Below are positions 44,809 through 53,785 of a stretch of 64,000 nt of DNA, one piece after another. The stretch covers positions 1 through 64,000 of the forward strand of contig CALLRW010000007.1 in NCBI GenBank assembly GCA_938014215.1, given 5' to 3'. Origin of the DNA: an uncultured Alistipes sp. Lineage in GTDB: Bacteria > Bacteroidota > Bacteroidia > Bacteroidales > Rikenellaceae. Positions within the stretch are counted from its first letter, which is position 1, and every line of letters starts with the position of its first letter. Under the pieces are notes generated by a model. That model did no database searches. It had not been told where the DNA came from and saw only the letters and a program-made list of their open reading frames with translations. A program made the translations under genes and the position numbers.

Positions 44809-45570
44809 ATGTATCAACCCCTTATCACCCTGCTCCAGGCAGGTTACTACGCAGAGCCGCACGCCGCACGCTACGACGCCGCGACGATGGGCATGTTCGT
44901 GCTGATCATCGCCATCGGCGTGATCGGATTCCTCGTGCAGGCCCGCCTGCAGTCGGTCTTCAAGAAGTACTCGAAGGTGCAGTTCCCGGGCGGCCTGACC
45001 GGTGCCGAGGTCGCCGAGAAGATGCTGCGCGACAACAACATCCACAACGTGAAGGTGACGCACGTCAGCGGACAGCTCACCGACCACTTCAACCCGCAGA
45101 CGATGACCGTCAACCTGAGCGACTCGGTCTACTCGTCGACGAGCGTGGCGGCCGCCGCCGTCGCCGCCCACGAGTGCGGCCACGCCGTACAGCACGCCCG
45201 CGGCTACGCTCCGCTCGTGCTGCGTTCGCAGCTGGTTCCCGTGGTGCAGTTCGCCTCGACGGCCGCCACGTGGGTCATCATCCTGGGCCTCGTCATCCTG
45301 GCCACGACGCGCAACGAACTGCTCTGCTGGATCGGCGTGGGTCTGATCGCCATGTCGGCCCTCTTCTCGATCGTCACGCTGCCCGTCGAGTACAACGCCT
45401 CGGCCCGCGCCCTGGAGTGGCTCCAGGCCAGCCGTACGATTCAGGGCGTCCAGCTCTCACAGGCCCGCGAAGCCCTTTCGTGGGCGGCGCGCACCTATCT
45501 GGTGGCGGCGCTGAGCGCCATCGCCTCGGTCCTCTACTACGTCTTCCTGATCCTCGGACGACGCGACTGA
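44809..45570 (+). CDS. Membrane neutral zinc metallopeptidase (YugP/PF04298-like)
   Basis: 253 aa with four predicted TM helices (about 27-47, 145-165, 170-188, 228-248). The zinc motif HECGH has ligands His121 and His125 with catalytic Glu122 (HExxH). The third ligand is expected in the VEYNASARA segment. This family is widespread in bacteria without a proven substrate. It starts 12 bases after the SDR stop and ends 7 bases before the SGNH gene, so it belongs to the operon. Confidence 0.88.
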   Translation: MYQPLITLLQAGYYAEPHAARYDAATMGMFVLIIAIGVIGFLVQARLQSVFKKYSKVQFPGGLTGAEVAEKMLRDNNIHNVKVTHVSGQLTDHFNPQTMTVNLSDSVYSSTSVAAAAVAAHECGHAVQHARGYAPLVLRSQLVPVVQFASTAATWVIILGLVILATTRNELLCWIGVGLIAMSALFSIVTLPVEYNASARALEWLQASRTIQGVQLSQAREALSWAARTYLVAALSAIASVLYYVFLILGRRD

Positions 45571-45577
45571 TACGGCA

Positions 45578-47446
45578 ATGAAGGCTCCGGAAAAAGACTA
45601 CACCCATCGCACCTGGCAGGCGGCCGCGGCACTCATCGCAGTGCTCGTGGCCGTAAGTTTCATACCCCCGCAGAGCATCGGCGGGGTGCATCTGCGCCGT
45701 GCCAACATCCTCTCGGACCTGCTGACCTTCGACGACAAGGCCGCGACGGAGCAGCAGTCGGAATCGGCCCTCTACGACGAGGAGGAGTTCCGCGTCGACC
45801 TGGAGGAGGTGGCCTCGCGCATCGAGGCCGACACGCTCGTTCGCGAGGTGCCGACCCTCTACGAGTGGCGCCTGCCCGCCCCCGAAACCGGAGCCGACGA
45901 CTATGAACTCCGCGAGCCCGACACCACGCGGTGGATCACCGCGGAGATCGTCCCGATCGAGGACTACAGCGACAGCAGCCGGCTGCGCGCCTTCTGCGAC
46001 ACGCTGCTGCTGGCCCGCCGTCCGGTGCGGATCGCCTTCCTGGGCGACTCGTTCATCGAGGGCGACATCCTGACGGCCGACCTGCGCGAACGCCTCCAGA
46101 CCGCCTACGGAGGCCGTCCCGGAGGCGGTACGGGCTTTGCCCCGATGGCCTCGCCGCTGACGGCCTTCCGCCGTACGGTGAAGACCCAGGCGAAGGGGTG
46201 GACCACCTACAACATCATGCAGCGCAAGTCGGCCCCCGACTTCCTGCGCGAACACTTCTACATCTCGGGCTGGGTGAGTCAGCCCGCCGCCGGCGCCTCG
46301 ACCCGCTGGGAGAACAGCGACTTCCGCCAGAAGCTCGACGAGGTGACCGATGCCCGGATCCTCTTCCTCTCGCCCGCAGAGAGTCGCGTCGAGGTGGTGT
46401 TGAACGATACGCTGCGCCACGAATTCCGCGTCGAGGGCGATGCGTCGGTCCGCCAGATCGCCGTCTCGGCCCCGCGGATCCATGCGCTGGAGTTCCGCGT
46501 CATCGAGGGTACGGAGAACTTCATCGGCTACGGCGCCATCTTCGAAGGGCGCGGCGTGGTGGTCGACAACTACTCGGTGCGCAGCAACAACGGTCAGGCG
46601 ATGTTCTGGACCAATCCGTCGGTCAACGTCCGCATCCACTCCTTTGCACCGTACGATCTGGTGATCCTCCAGTACGGACTGAACATCATGCAGGCCGGTG
46701 TGACGAGCTACCGCGGCTATGCAACGCAGATCGAGAAGATGGTGGCCTACGTGCGGCAGTGCTTCCCCGGAGCGGCGGTGCTGGTGCTGGGCGTGAGCGA
46801 CCGTTCGGTGAAGACCGACTCGGGATTCGAACCGATGGATGCCATTCCCTACATGCTTGAGAGTCAGCGCACGGCAGCCCGCAACTCGGGAGCCGCCTTC
46901 TGGCCCGTGAGCGACGCCATGCGCGCTCAGGGCGGCATGGCGGAGTTTGTCCGCAACGGCTGGGCCGGCAAGGACTACACCCACATCAACTACGCCGGCG
47001 GCGGCCGCGTGGCGTGGGCGCTGTTCGATGCGCTGAATGTCGAGATCGCCCGGGCCTACACGGAGATCCTCCTTGCGGAGCGCCGCAAGGCCGAAGCCGT
47101 GGCGGTGATGGATTCGCTGCAGCGGAGCCGCATCCGCCACGAACTGCTGCCCGATCTGCTCCCCGAAACGTCCGGCACAACCCCGGAGGAGTCGACCGGA
47201 TGGGATCCGAACGGAGAATCCGACTCGGCCGGATACCCGCAGCACGAGCCATCCGACTCACTCGGATGGACGGAAAGTGCCCCGGAAGAGTCGCAGCGGA
47301 CAGACTCATGCGGTGCGCAGCACAACGAAATTCCGGAAGCCCGTGAGTCCGATTCAATCGAGCTCACGGAGACCCTCCCGCATCAAACCCCGTTCCCCGG
47401 AGCCGACTCGGCCCCGGAGAGCGAATCTCTTACTAATCTGCCGTAA
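45578..47446 (+). CDS. Membrane-anchored SGNH-hydrolase-like protein
   Basis: 622 aa. A TM anchor (about 13-33) is followed by an acidic linker and an SGNH-type domain: block I LGDSFIEGD with nucleophile Ser158, block III-like Asn in LQYGLNIM, and the Asp/His pair in DYTHINYAG near residues 466-470. The C-terminal ~110 residues are Ser/Glu/Asp/Pro-rich with no fold. SGNH partners of MBOAT acyltransferases (AlgX/AlgJ or PatB style) transfer or remove acetyl groups on exported polymers; the MBOAT gene starts only 2 bases after this stop. A role in acetylation of a surface glycan or wall polymer is inferred. Confidence 0.82.
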   Translation: MKAPEKDYTHRTWQAAAALIAVLVAVSFIPPQSIGGVHLRRANILSDLLTFDDKAATEQQSESALYDEEEFRVDLEEVASRIEADTLVREVPTLYEWRLPAPETGADDYELREPDTTRWITAEIVPIEDYSDSSRLRAFCDTLLLARRPVRIAFLGDSFIEGDILTADLRERLQTAYGGRPGGGTGFAPMASPLTAFRRTVKTQAKGWTTYNIMQRKSAPDFLREHFYISGWVSQPAAGASTRWENSDFRQKLDEVTDARILFLSPAESRVEVVLNDTLRHEFRVEGDASVRQIAVSAPRIHALEFRVIEGTENFIGYGAIFEGRGVVVDNYSVRSNNGQAMFWTNPSVNVRIHSFAPYDLVILQYGLNIMQAGVTSYRGYATQIEKMVAYVRQCFPGAAVLVLGVSDRSVKTDSGFEPMDAIPYMLESQRTAARNSGAAFWPVSDAMRAQGGMAEFVRNGWAGKDYTHINYAGGGRVAWALFDALNVEIARAYTEILLAERRKAEAVAVMDSLQRSRIRHELLPDLLPETSGTTPEESTGWDPNGESDSAGYPQHEPSDSLGWTESAPEESQRTDSCGAQHNEIPEARESDSIELTETLPHQTPFPGADSAPESESLTNLP

Positions 47447-47448
47447 TC

Positions 47449-48954
47449 ATGACACTTCCCGCGACGGACGGCATCTGGGAAAAGCTGCAGGCGCTGCTGA
47501 CATACGACGCCACTTCGCCGCTGATATTCAGCAGCGGTCTGTTCCTCTTCCTGTTTGCGGGCTTTCTGCTCGTCTACAGTGCCTTCCGGCGGGCCCCGAT
47601 GGCCCGCATCGTCTATGTGGTGCTCTTCTCGCTCTACTTCTACTACAAGTCGAGCGGCATCTACTTCCTGCTGCTGATCTTCGCCGCGACGAGCGACTTC
47701 CTGATCGCACGGGGGATCTTCCGCACACAGAGCCAAAGGGTCCGCCGCTGGCTCGTGGCGCTGAGCGTGGCGGTGAACCTCGGCATGCTGGGGTACTTCA
47801 AGTACACGAACTTCCTGATCGACATCTCGAACCAACTGTTCGGACAGGGATTCCTCCAGTTCCAGAACATCTTCCTGCCGGTCGGCATCTCGTTCTTCGT
47901 CTTCCAGTCGATGAGCTACACGATCGACGTCTACCGCGGACAGCTGAAGCCCCTCTCGAACTGGATGGACTACCTCTTCTACCTGTCGTTCTTCCCGCAG
48001 CTGGTGGCCGGCCCGATCGTACGGGCCCGCGACTTCATCCCGCAGATCCGTCAGAACCCGATCCGCATCACGCGCGAGATGTTCGGAACGGGGGTCTTCC
48101 TGATCCTCACGGGCCTCTTCAAGAAGGCGATCATCTCGGACTACATCTCGCTGAACTTCGTCGACCGCGTCTTCGACGAGCCGCTGCTCTACTCGGGATT
48201 CGAGTGTCTGATGGGTATCTACGGCTATGCGCTGCAGATCTACTGCGACTTCTCGGGCTATTCGGACATGGCCATCGGCATCGCCCTGCTGCTGGGCTTC
48301 CGCTTCCCGAAGAACTTCGACGCCCCGTACAAGTCGGCTACGATCACCGAATTCTGGCGGCGGTGGCACATCTCGCTCTCGTCGTGGCTGCGCGACTACC
48401 TCTACATCTCGCTGGGCGGCAACCGCAAGGGACGTCTGCGGACCTACTGGAACCTGCTCCTGACGATGCTCCTCGGCGGATTGTGGCACGGTGCGGCGGT
48501 GCGCTTCATCCTCTGGGGCGCCCTGCACGGCGTGGCGCTGGCACTGCACAAGCTGTGGATGAGCCTCGTCCCCGGGGCCAAGGTCTCGGGCAGCCAGATG
48601 CACTGGTGGAGCCGTGCGGCGGGAATCGTCGTGACGTTCAACCTGGTCTGCTTCGGATGGCTGATGTTCCGCGCCGAATCGATGCAGACCGTCTCACTGA
48701 TGCTGCACCAGATCTTCGAGAACTTCAACGCCCCGATGATCCCGCAGGTCGTCACGGGCTACGCCGCCGTCTTCGCGCTGATCGCCGCCGGATACCTGCT
48801 CCATCTGATGCCGGGACGCGTCGACGCCATGGCCCGGAGCGTGGTGATCAACGCCCCGCTGGTGCTGCAGGTGGTGATGGCCGCCGCCATGATCTGGTGC
48901 GTCATGCAGATCAAGTCGAGCGACATCCAGCCCTTCATCTACTTCCAGTTCTGA
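47449..48954 (+). CDS. MBOAT-family O-acyltransferase (AlgI/DltB-like)
   Basis: 501 aa with about ten TM helices. Family blocks include YSLYFYYKSSG-like N-terminal motifs (here FSLYFYYKSSGIYF), PVGISFFVFQSMSYTID, FPQLVAGPIVRA, YCDFSGYSDMAIG and FWRRWHISLSSWLRDY. The catalytic His pair is His347 in GGLWHGAA and His360 in WGALHG. AlgI/DltB-type proteins pass an acyl (usually acetyl) group from the cytosol to an extracytoplasmic acceptor, working with an SGNH protein; the neighbour is one. The acceptor here is unknown. Confidence 0.95.
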   Translation: MTLPATDGIWEKLQALLTYDATSPLIFSSGLFLFLFAGFLLVYSAFRRAPMARIVYVVLFSLYFYYKSSGIYFLLLIFAATSDFLIARGIFRTQSQRVRRWLVALSVAVNLGMLGYFKYTNFLIDISNQLFGQGFLQFQNIFLPVGISFFVFQSMSYTIDVYRGQLKPLSNWMDYLFYLSFFPQLVAGPIVRARDFIPQIRQNPIRITREMFGTGVFLILTGLFKKAIISDYISLNFVDRVFDEPLLYSGFECLMGIYGYALQIYCDFSGYSDMAIGIALLLGFRFPKNFDAPYKSATITEFWRRWHISLSSWLRDYLYISLGGNRKGRLRTYWNLLLTMLLGGLWHGAAVRFILWGALHGVALALHKLWMSLVPGAKVSGSQMHWWSRAAGIVVTFNLVCFGWLMFRAESMQTVSLMLHQIFENFNAPMIPQVVTGYAAVFALIAAGYLLHLMPGRVDAMARSVVINAPLVLQVVMAAAMIWCVMQIKSSDIQPFIYFQF

Positions 48955-48976
48955 CCCCTGCCAAACCGATCCCGCG

Positions 48977-49675
48977 ATGAACAACCTCGACCACCAACTC
49001 TTCCTGGCGCTGAACTTCGACGGCGGTCCCGTGTGGGACCGGATCATGCTCACGCTCTCGGGCACGACGATGTGGATCCCGTTCTACGTGCTGATCCTCT
49101 GGCTCGTCTGGTGCCGGACCGGATGGCGCGGCATGCTGCTCTTCCTGGCGCTAATGGCCCTCACGGTGACACTGGCCGACATGGTGGCCGGAATCTTCAA
49201 ACACAACGGGCTGCTGGGCGGTCTGCTGCCCGATTTCGACCCGCGCTGGCGACCGATGTTCACCCCCTCGCTCGAGGGGATCGACATCACGCCCGATTCG
49301 CTGCGGGTGCTGCGCCGTCTCTCGCCGGACGAACTCGCCGCCGCAGGCTGGAACGGTGAATGGCGGGTCCATGTCCCCGTCGAGGCGGTGAGCGGCCGCT
49401 ACGGCAGCGTCTCGGCCCACGCCGCAACGATCGTCGCCCTGGCGCTCTTCTCGGCGAGGGTGATCCGCCGGCGGTGGTTCTCGATCGCGGCCACGGTCTG
49501 CACGCTGCTCATCTGCTACTCACGGATCTACCTGGGCAAGCACTTTCCGATGGATCTCGTCTGGGGGGCGCTGGTCGGCGCCGTACTGGGGCTGGCAGCC
49601 TACGTCCTCTACCGCCGCTGGCTGCGCCGTCTGACACGCCGCACGCCGACCGACCACCGTCCGCACATGGATTGA
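48977..49675 (+). CDS. PAP2-family membrane phosphatase with an expanded loop
   Basis: 232 aa with five to six TM helices. The PAP2 blocks are present but loosened: Lys in FKHNG, Arg-Pro in DPRWRPMF, then about 63 residues before GRYGSVSAHAA (the PSGH-like block with catalytic His), then SRIYLGKHFPMDL with the nucleophilic His. Typical Bacteroidales members have a much shorter spacer between RP and GxYGxVSSHA. The family dephosphorylates lipid phosphates such as undecaprenyl pyrophosphate or lipid A precursors. It lies 22 bases after the MBOAT gene, so it is in the operon and may act on a lipid-linked intermediate. Confidence 0.85.
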   Translation: MNNLDHQLFLALNFDGGPVWDRIMLTLSGTTMWIPFYVLILWLVWCRTGWRGMLLFLALMALTVTLADMVAGIFKHNGLLGGLLPDFDPRWRPMFTPSLEGIDITPDSLRVLRRLSPDELAAAGWNGEWRVHVPVEAVSGRYGSVSAHAATIVALALFSARVIRRRWFSIAATVCTLLICYSRIYLGKHFPMDLVWGALVGAVLGLAAYVLYRRWLRRLTRRTPTDHRPHMD

Positions 49676-49781
49676 CCGGGCAGGAAGCGCCGCACGGCGC
49701 ATCGTCTCCGGAGAGGGGCGCCCGGCCTTCGTGCACACGCATTTCCCATACCGTCCTGCCGATCCGAAGGGGCGGAAAATG

Positions 49782-49812
49782 TTGCTACTTTGCGGGTTTT
49801 TCACTACTTTTG
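49782..49812 (+). promoter_or_regulatory. Promoter of lysS
   Basis: TTG (49782-49784), 20 bases, TACTTTTG (49805-49812): consensus. The leader to the ATG at 49852 is about 35 bases. Confidence 0.8.
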
Positions 49813-49851
49813 CAGGGATAAAACACAACGAAACATCAAAATCAGAGAATA

Positions 49852-51576
49852 ATGGCAATCGAACTCAGTGAACAGGAACAGCTTCGCCGCCAGTCACTTC
49901 AGGCACTGCGCGATCTGGGCATCGACCCCTACCCCGCCGCCCGTTACGAGGTGACGGCCACCGCGCGTGAAATCGCCGAAGGCTACAACGACGAGGAGAA
50001 AAACTTCCAGGATGTCCGCATCGCGGGCCGTATCATGTCGCGCCGTATCATGGGCAGCGCCTCGTTCTTCGAGCTGCAGGACCACACGGGCCGCATCCAG
50101 GTCTACATCCGCCGCGACGACATCTGCCCCGAAGGAGATCCGACGCTCTACAATACGGTCTTCAAGAAGCTGCTCGACATCGGCGACATCATCGGCGTCG
50201 AAGGCTTCGCCTTCCGCACCAATACGGGCGAGCTGTCGGTCCACTGCAAACACTTTACGGTTCTGTCGAAGTCGATCCGCCCGCTGCCCGTCGTCAAGGA
50301 GAAGGACGGCAAGACGTTCGACGCCTTCACCGACCCCGAGATCCGCTACCGCCAGCGCTACCTCGACCTGATCGTCAATCCGCAGGTCAAGGAGGTCTTC
50401 ATCAAGCGCTCCAGGATCATCTCGACGATGCGTGAGTTCTTCGATTCGCAGGGCTACATCGAGGTCGAGACGCCGATCCTGCAGCCTATTCCGGGCGGCG
50501 CCGCGGCGCGTCCCTTCATCACGCACCACAACTCGCTCGACATCGACCTCTATCTGCGCATCGCTACGGAGCTCTACCTCAAGCGGCTGATCGTCGGCGG
50601 CTTCAACGGCGTCTACGAACTGGGCAAGAACTTCCGCAACGAGGGCATGGACCGCACGCACAACCCCGAGTTCACCTGCATGGAGATCTACATCGCCTAC
50701 AAGGACTACCGCTGGATGATGGAGTTCACCGAGCGGATGCTCGAACGCATCTCGACGGCCGTCAACGGTACGACGGAGCTTGAGATCGACGGCCGGCAGA
50801 TCTCCTTCAAGGCGCCGTTCCGCCGTGTAACGATGACCGACGCCATCCGCGAGAAGACCGGCTACGACATCACCGGTCAGACGGAGGAGCAGCTGCGCGA
50901 AGCCTGCCAGCGACTCAACGTCGAGATCGACGACACGATGGGCAAGGGCAAGCTGATCGACGCCATCTTCGGCCAGTACTGCGAGGGCGACCTCATCCAG
51001 CCGACCTTCGTCTGCGACTACCCGATCGAGATGTCCCCCCTGTGCAAGCGTCACCGCGACAACAAGGATCTCACGGAGCGTTTCGAGCTCTTCGTCAACG
51101 GCAAGGAGCTCTGCAACGCCTACTCGGAGCTCAACGACCCGATCGACCAGCTGGAGCGCTTCCAGGAGCAGCTGCGCCTCTCGGAGAAGGGCGATGACGA
51201 GGCGATGTTCATCGACATGGACTTCGTCCGCGCGCTGGAGTACGGCATGCCGACCTGCTCGGGCATGGGCATGGGCATCGACCGTCTGGCGATGTTCATG
51301 ACGGGCCAGAGCTCGGTTCAGGACGTGCTGTTCTTCCCGCAGATGCGCCCCGAGAAGAAGGCCGCCACGGATCCCGTCGAGGCCTATACGGCCATCGGCG
51401 TCCCCGAGGAGTGGGTGCCCGTCATCCAGAAGATGGGCTACCTGACCGTCGATTCGCTGCGCAAACTCTCCCCGGGCAAGTTCTTCAACGACCTGTGCGG
51501 CTTCAACAAGAAAAACAAGCTCGGACTGAAGGCCCCCTCGATGGAGGAGGTCAAGGCCTGGTGCTCGGAAAAATAA
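49852..51576 (+). CDS. lysS: Lysyl-tRNA synthetase (class II)
   Basis: 574 aa: N-terminal OB-fold anticodon-binding domain (about 55-150, VRIAGRIMSRRIMGSASFFELQD), then the class II catalytic core. Motif 2 is FRNEGMDRTHNPEFT, motif 3 GMGMGIDRLAMFM. An extra C-terminal ~70 residues (about 500-574) after motif 3, including a VPVIQKMGYLTVDSLRKLSPGKFFNDL segment, occur in Bacteroidales LysRS and look like a small helical appendix. It charges tRNA-Lys. It starts 40 bases after a consensus -7 box. Confidence 0.97.
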   Translation: MAIELSEQEQLRRQSLQALRDLGIDPYPAARYEVTATAREIAEGYNDEEKNFQDVRIAGRIMSRRIMGSASFFELQDHTGRIQVYIRRDDICPEGDPTLYNTVFKKLLDIGDIIGVEGFAFRTNTGELSVHCKHFTVLSKSIRPLPVVKEKDGKTFDAFTDPEIRYRQRYLDLIVNPQVKEVFIKRSRIISTMREFFDSQGYIEVETPILQPIPGGAAARPFITHHNSLDIDLYLRIATELYLKRLIVGGFNGVYELGKNFRNEGMDRTHNPEFTCMEIYIAYKDYRWMMEFTERMLERISTAVNGTTELEIDGRQISFKAPFRRVTMTDAIREKTGYDITGQTEEQLREACQRLNVEIDDTMGKGKLIDAIFGQYCEGDLIQPTFVCDYPIEMSPLCKRHRDNKDLTERFELFVNGKELCNAYSELNDPIDQLERFQEQLRLSEKGDDEAMFIDMDFVRALEYGMPTCSGMGMGIDRLAMFMTGQSSVQDVLFFPQMRPEKKAATDPVEAYTAIGVPEEWVPVIQKMGYLTVDSLRKLSPGKFFNDLCGFNKKNKLGLKAPSMEEVKAWCSEK

Positions 51577-51589
51577 TCCGATAAGGCCC

Positions 51590-51961
51590 GTGCGAAACGA
51601 CAAGGATACCCCGCAGCAGCACGGGCAGGAGATCGCTCTTCTGCCCGGCAGCGTGGCGGTGTTCGCACTGACGGGGCTGACGATCGGCGGACTGCTGCCC
51701 GGCATCATCTGGAAGGTGGTCGCCATCGTGCTCTGCGCCACGGTGTGGTGGCAGGCCTCGCGGAGAGTGCTGGCCAAAATGGCACGCCGGCAGCGGCTCG
51801 TCTACCAGATGCTGTGCTACGCCGCGGTCCTGCTCCTGCCGCTCGTCGAAACCGGCGAGGCAACCTTTGCGGGACGCTTCATGGTGAAACTCCAGGTCGT
51901 TTTCCTCTGGGCTCTGATCATGGCAATCATCTACAACATCATTTATAAAAACAAACCGAAT
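51590..51961 (+). CDS. Four-TM membrane segment read in frame with tpiA
   Basis: 124 codons from a GTG at 51590 (14 bases after lysS stop). Predicted TM helices at about 20-38, 41-57, 70-87 and 99-118, then NIIYKNKPN and directly the Met of triosephosphate isomerase. There is no stop between the two, so the frame is one 376-codon ORF. I do not recognise the membrane family. Either tpiA has an alternative start inside a longer transcript and this segment is a separate, differently terminated or vestigial gene, or the cell makes a TPI tethered to the membrane with the enzyme on the cytosolic side (four helices, basic end inside). Confidence 0.5.
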
Positions 51962-52720
51962 ATGAGAAAGAAAATCGTTGCCGGCAACTGGAAGATGAAT
52001 ACGCTTCCCGCCGAAGGAGTCGAACTGGCAAAAGGCGTCGTAGCAGGACGCGGCGAGGTATGCTCGTGCGTAAACTTCATCGTCTGCCCGCCGTTCACCC
52101 ACCTCTCGATGGTCGCCGAGGCCCTGAAGGGTTCGGACATCGCCCTGGGTGCCCAGAACTGCGCCGCCGAGGCCAAGGGTGCCTACACGGGTGAGGTCGC
52201 AGCCTCGATGATCGCCGCCCTGGGTTGCAAGTACGTGATCCTCGGCCACTCGGAGCGCCGCCAGTACTACGGCGAGACCTCCGCTACGCTCAACAAGAAG
52301 ATGGAGCAGGCCTACGCCAACAACCTCACCCCGATCTACTGCGTGGGCGAGAACCTCGAGGAGCGTGAGGCCGGCAAGCACTTCGACGTGGTGAAGGCCC
52401 AGATCGAGGAGGTTGTCTACAACCTCACCGAGGAGCAGTTCAAGAACCTCGTCATCGCTTACGAGCCCGTTTGGGCCATCGGTACGGGCAAGACCGCTAC
52501 GGCCGACCAGGCTCAGGAGATCCACGCCTACATCCGCAAGGTGCTGGCCGAGAAGTTCGGTGCCGCAGCTGCCGAGTGCCCGATCCTCTACGGTGGTTCG
52601 TGCAAGCCGGCCAACGCTGCCGAAATCTTCGCCAAGGAGGATGTCGACGGTGGTCTGATCGGCGGTGCCGCCCTGAAGGCTGCTGACTTCCTGGCCATCG
52701 GCAAGGGCTTCCAGAAATAA
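51962..52720 (+). CDS. tpiA: Triosephosphate isomerase
   Basis: 252 aa from ATG 51962, a full-length TPI. Catalytic Lys11 (GNWKMN), His96 (ILGHSERR), Glu168 (AYEPVWAIGTG loop 6), and the phosphate loops GGSCKPANAAEIF and LIGGAALKAADF. It converts dihydroxyacetone phosphate and glyceraldehyde 3-phosphate in glycolysis. The A-rich bases before this ATG (AAAAACAAACCGAAT) are typical of Bacteroidota starts, so I favour a native start here although the frame is open upstream through the membrane segment. A terminator follows at 52985. Confidence 0.97.
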   Translation: MRKKIVAGNWKMNTLPAEGVELAKGVVAGRGEVCSCVNFIVCPPFTHLSMVAEALKGSDIALGAQNCAAEAKGAYTGEVAASMIAALGCKYVILGHSERRQYYGETSATLNKKMEQAYANNLTPIYCVGENLEEREAGKHFDVVKAQIEEVVYNLTEEQFKNLVIAYEPVWAIGTGKTATADQAQEIHAYIRKVLAEKFGAAAAECPILYGGSCKPANAAEIFAKEDVDGGLIGGAALKAADFLAIGKGFQK

Positions 52721-52749
52721 TCCGGGGCCAACCGAGAAGGGGGGGGAAA

Positions 52750-52828
52750 GAGAAAACCGGGAAAGAAAACCGGGAGAAAGAAAACCAGGGAAAAACCGGG
52801 AAAGAAACCGGAAAAGAAGAGGAGAAAA
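52750..52828. repeat. Purine-rich short tandem repeat
   Basis: About five imperfect copies of an AAAACCGGGAAAG-like unit (13-15 bases) in the tpiA 3' region. Non-coding. Confidence 0.75.
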
Positions 52829-52984
52829 GGCTGAAACGCCCCGGACTGACCGGGTGCAAATCGGAACAGTCCGGAAGCGGAGACAAACAGGTGAGACAGA
52901 AGCAGGCAGAGGCCTGCTGTTCAACCCCACACCGCTTCAAATTCCCCGGCCGACAGGCCCTTCACCCCGAACCTCAAAAACGCG

Positions 52985-53020
52985 AGGACGGATCCGAAAT
53001 TCGGGTCCGTCTTCTTTTTT
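52985..53020 (+). terminator. Terminator downstream of tpiA
   Basis: GACGGATCCGAA / TTCGGGTCCGTC stem with a T-rich tail (CTTCTTTTTT). Confidence 0.85.
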
Positions 53021-53057
53021 CATACCGTACGGAATAGCGAATCCACCCCCTTTTTCG

Positions 53058-53065
53058 TATCTTTG
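53058..53065 (+). promoter_or_regulatory. -7 box of the MaoC-like gene
   Basis: TATCTTTG fits TAnnTTTG; the ATG of the dehydratase is at 53087. No clear -33 element. Because transcription should start near 53072, a TTG start at 53063 is unlikely. Confidence 0.65.
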
Positions 53066-53086
53066 TCCCAACGAAAATCCGAAACC

Positions 53087-53551
53087 ATGAGCAAACTGAT
53101 CATCCACGATTACGACGATTTTGCCCGCTATACGGGACAGGAACTGGGCGTCTCGGACTACCTGAAGGTGACCCAGGAGCAGATCAACCTCTTTGCCGAC
53201 GCCACGCTCGATCATCAGTGGATCCACGTCGACCCCGAACGGGCCCGCACCGAAAGCCCCTACAAGAAGACCATCGCCCACGGCTACCTGACCCTCTCGC
53301 TGCTGCCCTACCTCTGGGGTGAGATCGTCGAGGTGCAGAACGTGAAGATGCTGGTCAACTACGGCATCGAAAAGCTGCGCTTCAACCAGGCCGTCACGGT
53401 CGACAGCGAGATCCGCCTGCGGGCCACGCTGCTCTCGATCGCCAACCTGCGCGGTATCGCCAAGGCCGAGATCAAGGTCTCGCTCGAAATCCGCGACTGT
53501 CCGAAGACCGCCATGGATGCCACGGTAGTCTTCCTCTACCACTTCAAATAG
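53087..53551 (+). CDS. MaoC-like (R)-hydratase/dehydratase
   Basis: 154 aa hot-dog fold. The catalytic segment LFADATLDHQWIHVDPERA has the Asp/His pair of the (R)-specific enoyl-CoA hydratases (NodN/MaoC type), followed by IAHGYLTLSLLP. Such enzymes hydrate trans-2-enoyl thioesters. The substrate here (fatty acyl or polyketide-like) is unknown. Single gene with promoter and terminator. Confidence 0.88.
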   Translation: MSKLIIHDYDDFARYTGQELGVSDYLKVTQEQINLFADATLDHQWIHVDPERARTESPYKKTIAHGYLTLSLLPYLWGEIVEVQNVKMLVNYGIEKLRFNQAVTVDSEIRLRATLLSIANLRGIAKAEIKVSLEIRDCPKTAMDATVVFLYHFK

Positions 53552-53666
53552 GCATACCCCTATCCGGCCGCCGCAGCCGTCACGGCGCAGCAGAATAAAA
53601 AGGAGGGATGGCGGAGACGGACGCCGACACACCCGCATCCGCACGCTGACCGCACCGCACGAAAAA

Positions 53667-53708
53667 CTCCGGACTCCTACCCCACGGGCAGGAATCCGGA
53701 GCTTTTTT
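53667..53708 (+). terminator. Terminator after the MaoC-like gene
   Basis: CTCCGGA.TCCT / AGGA.TCCGGAG stem, then TTTTTT. Confidence 0.85.
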
Positions 53709-53785
53709 ACACCTCAAGACGCGCATATTTACGGGCCGCACGCCGTGCCGTCGGATTCGTGCGATTCTCAGCGGCTCAAGCGGGA

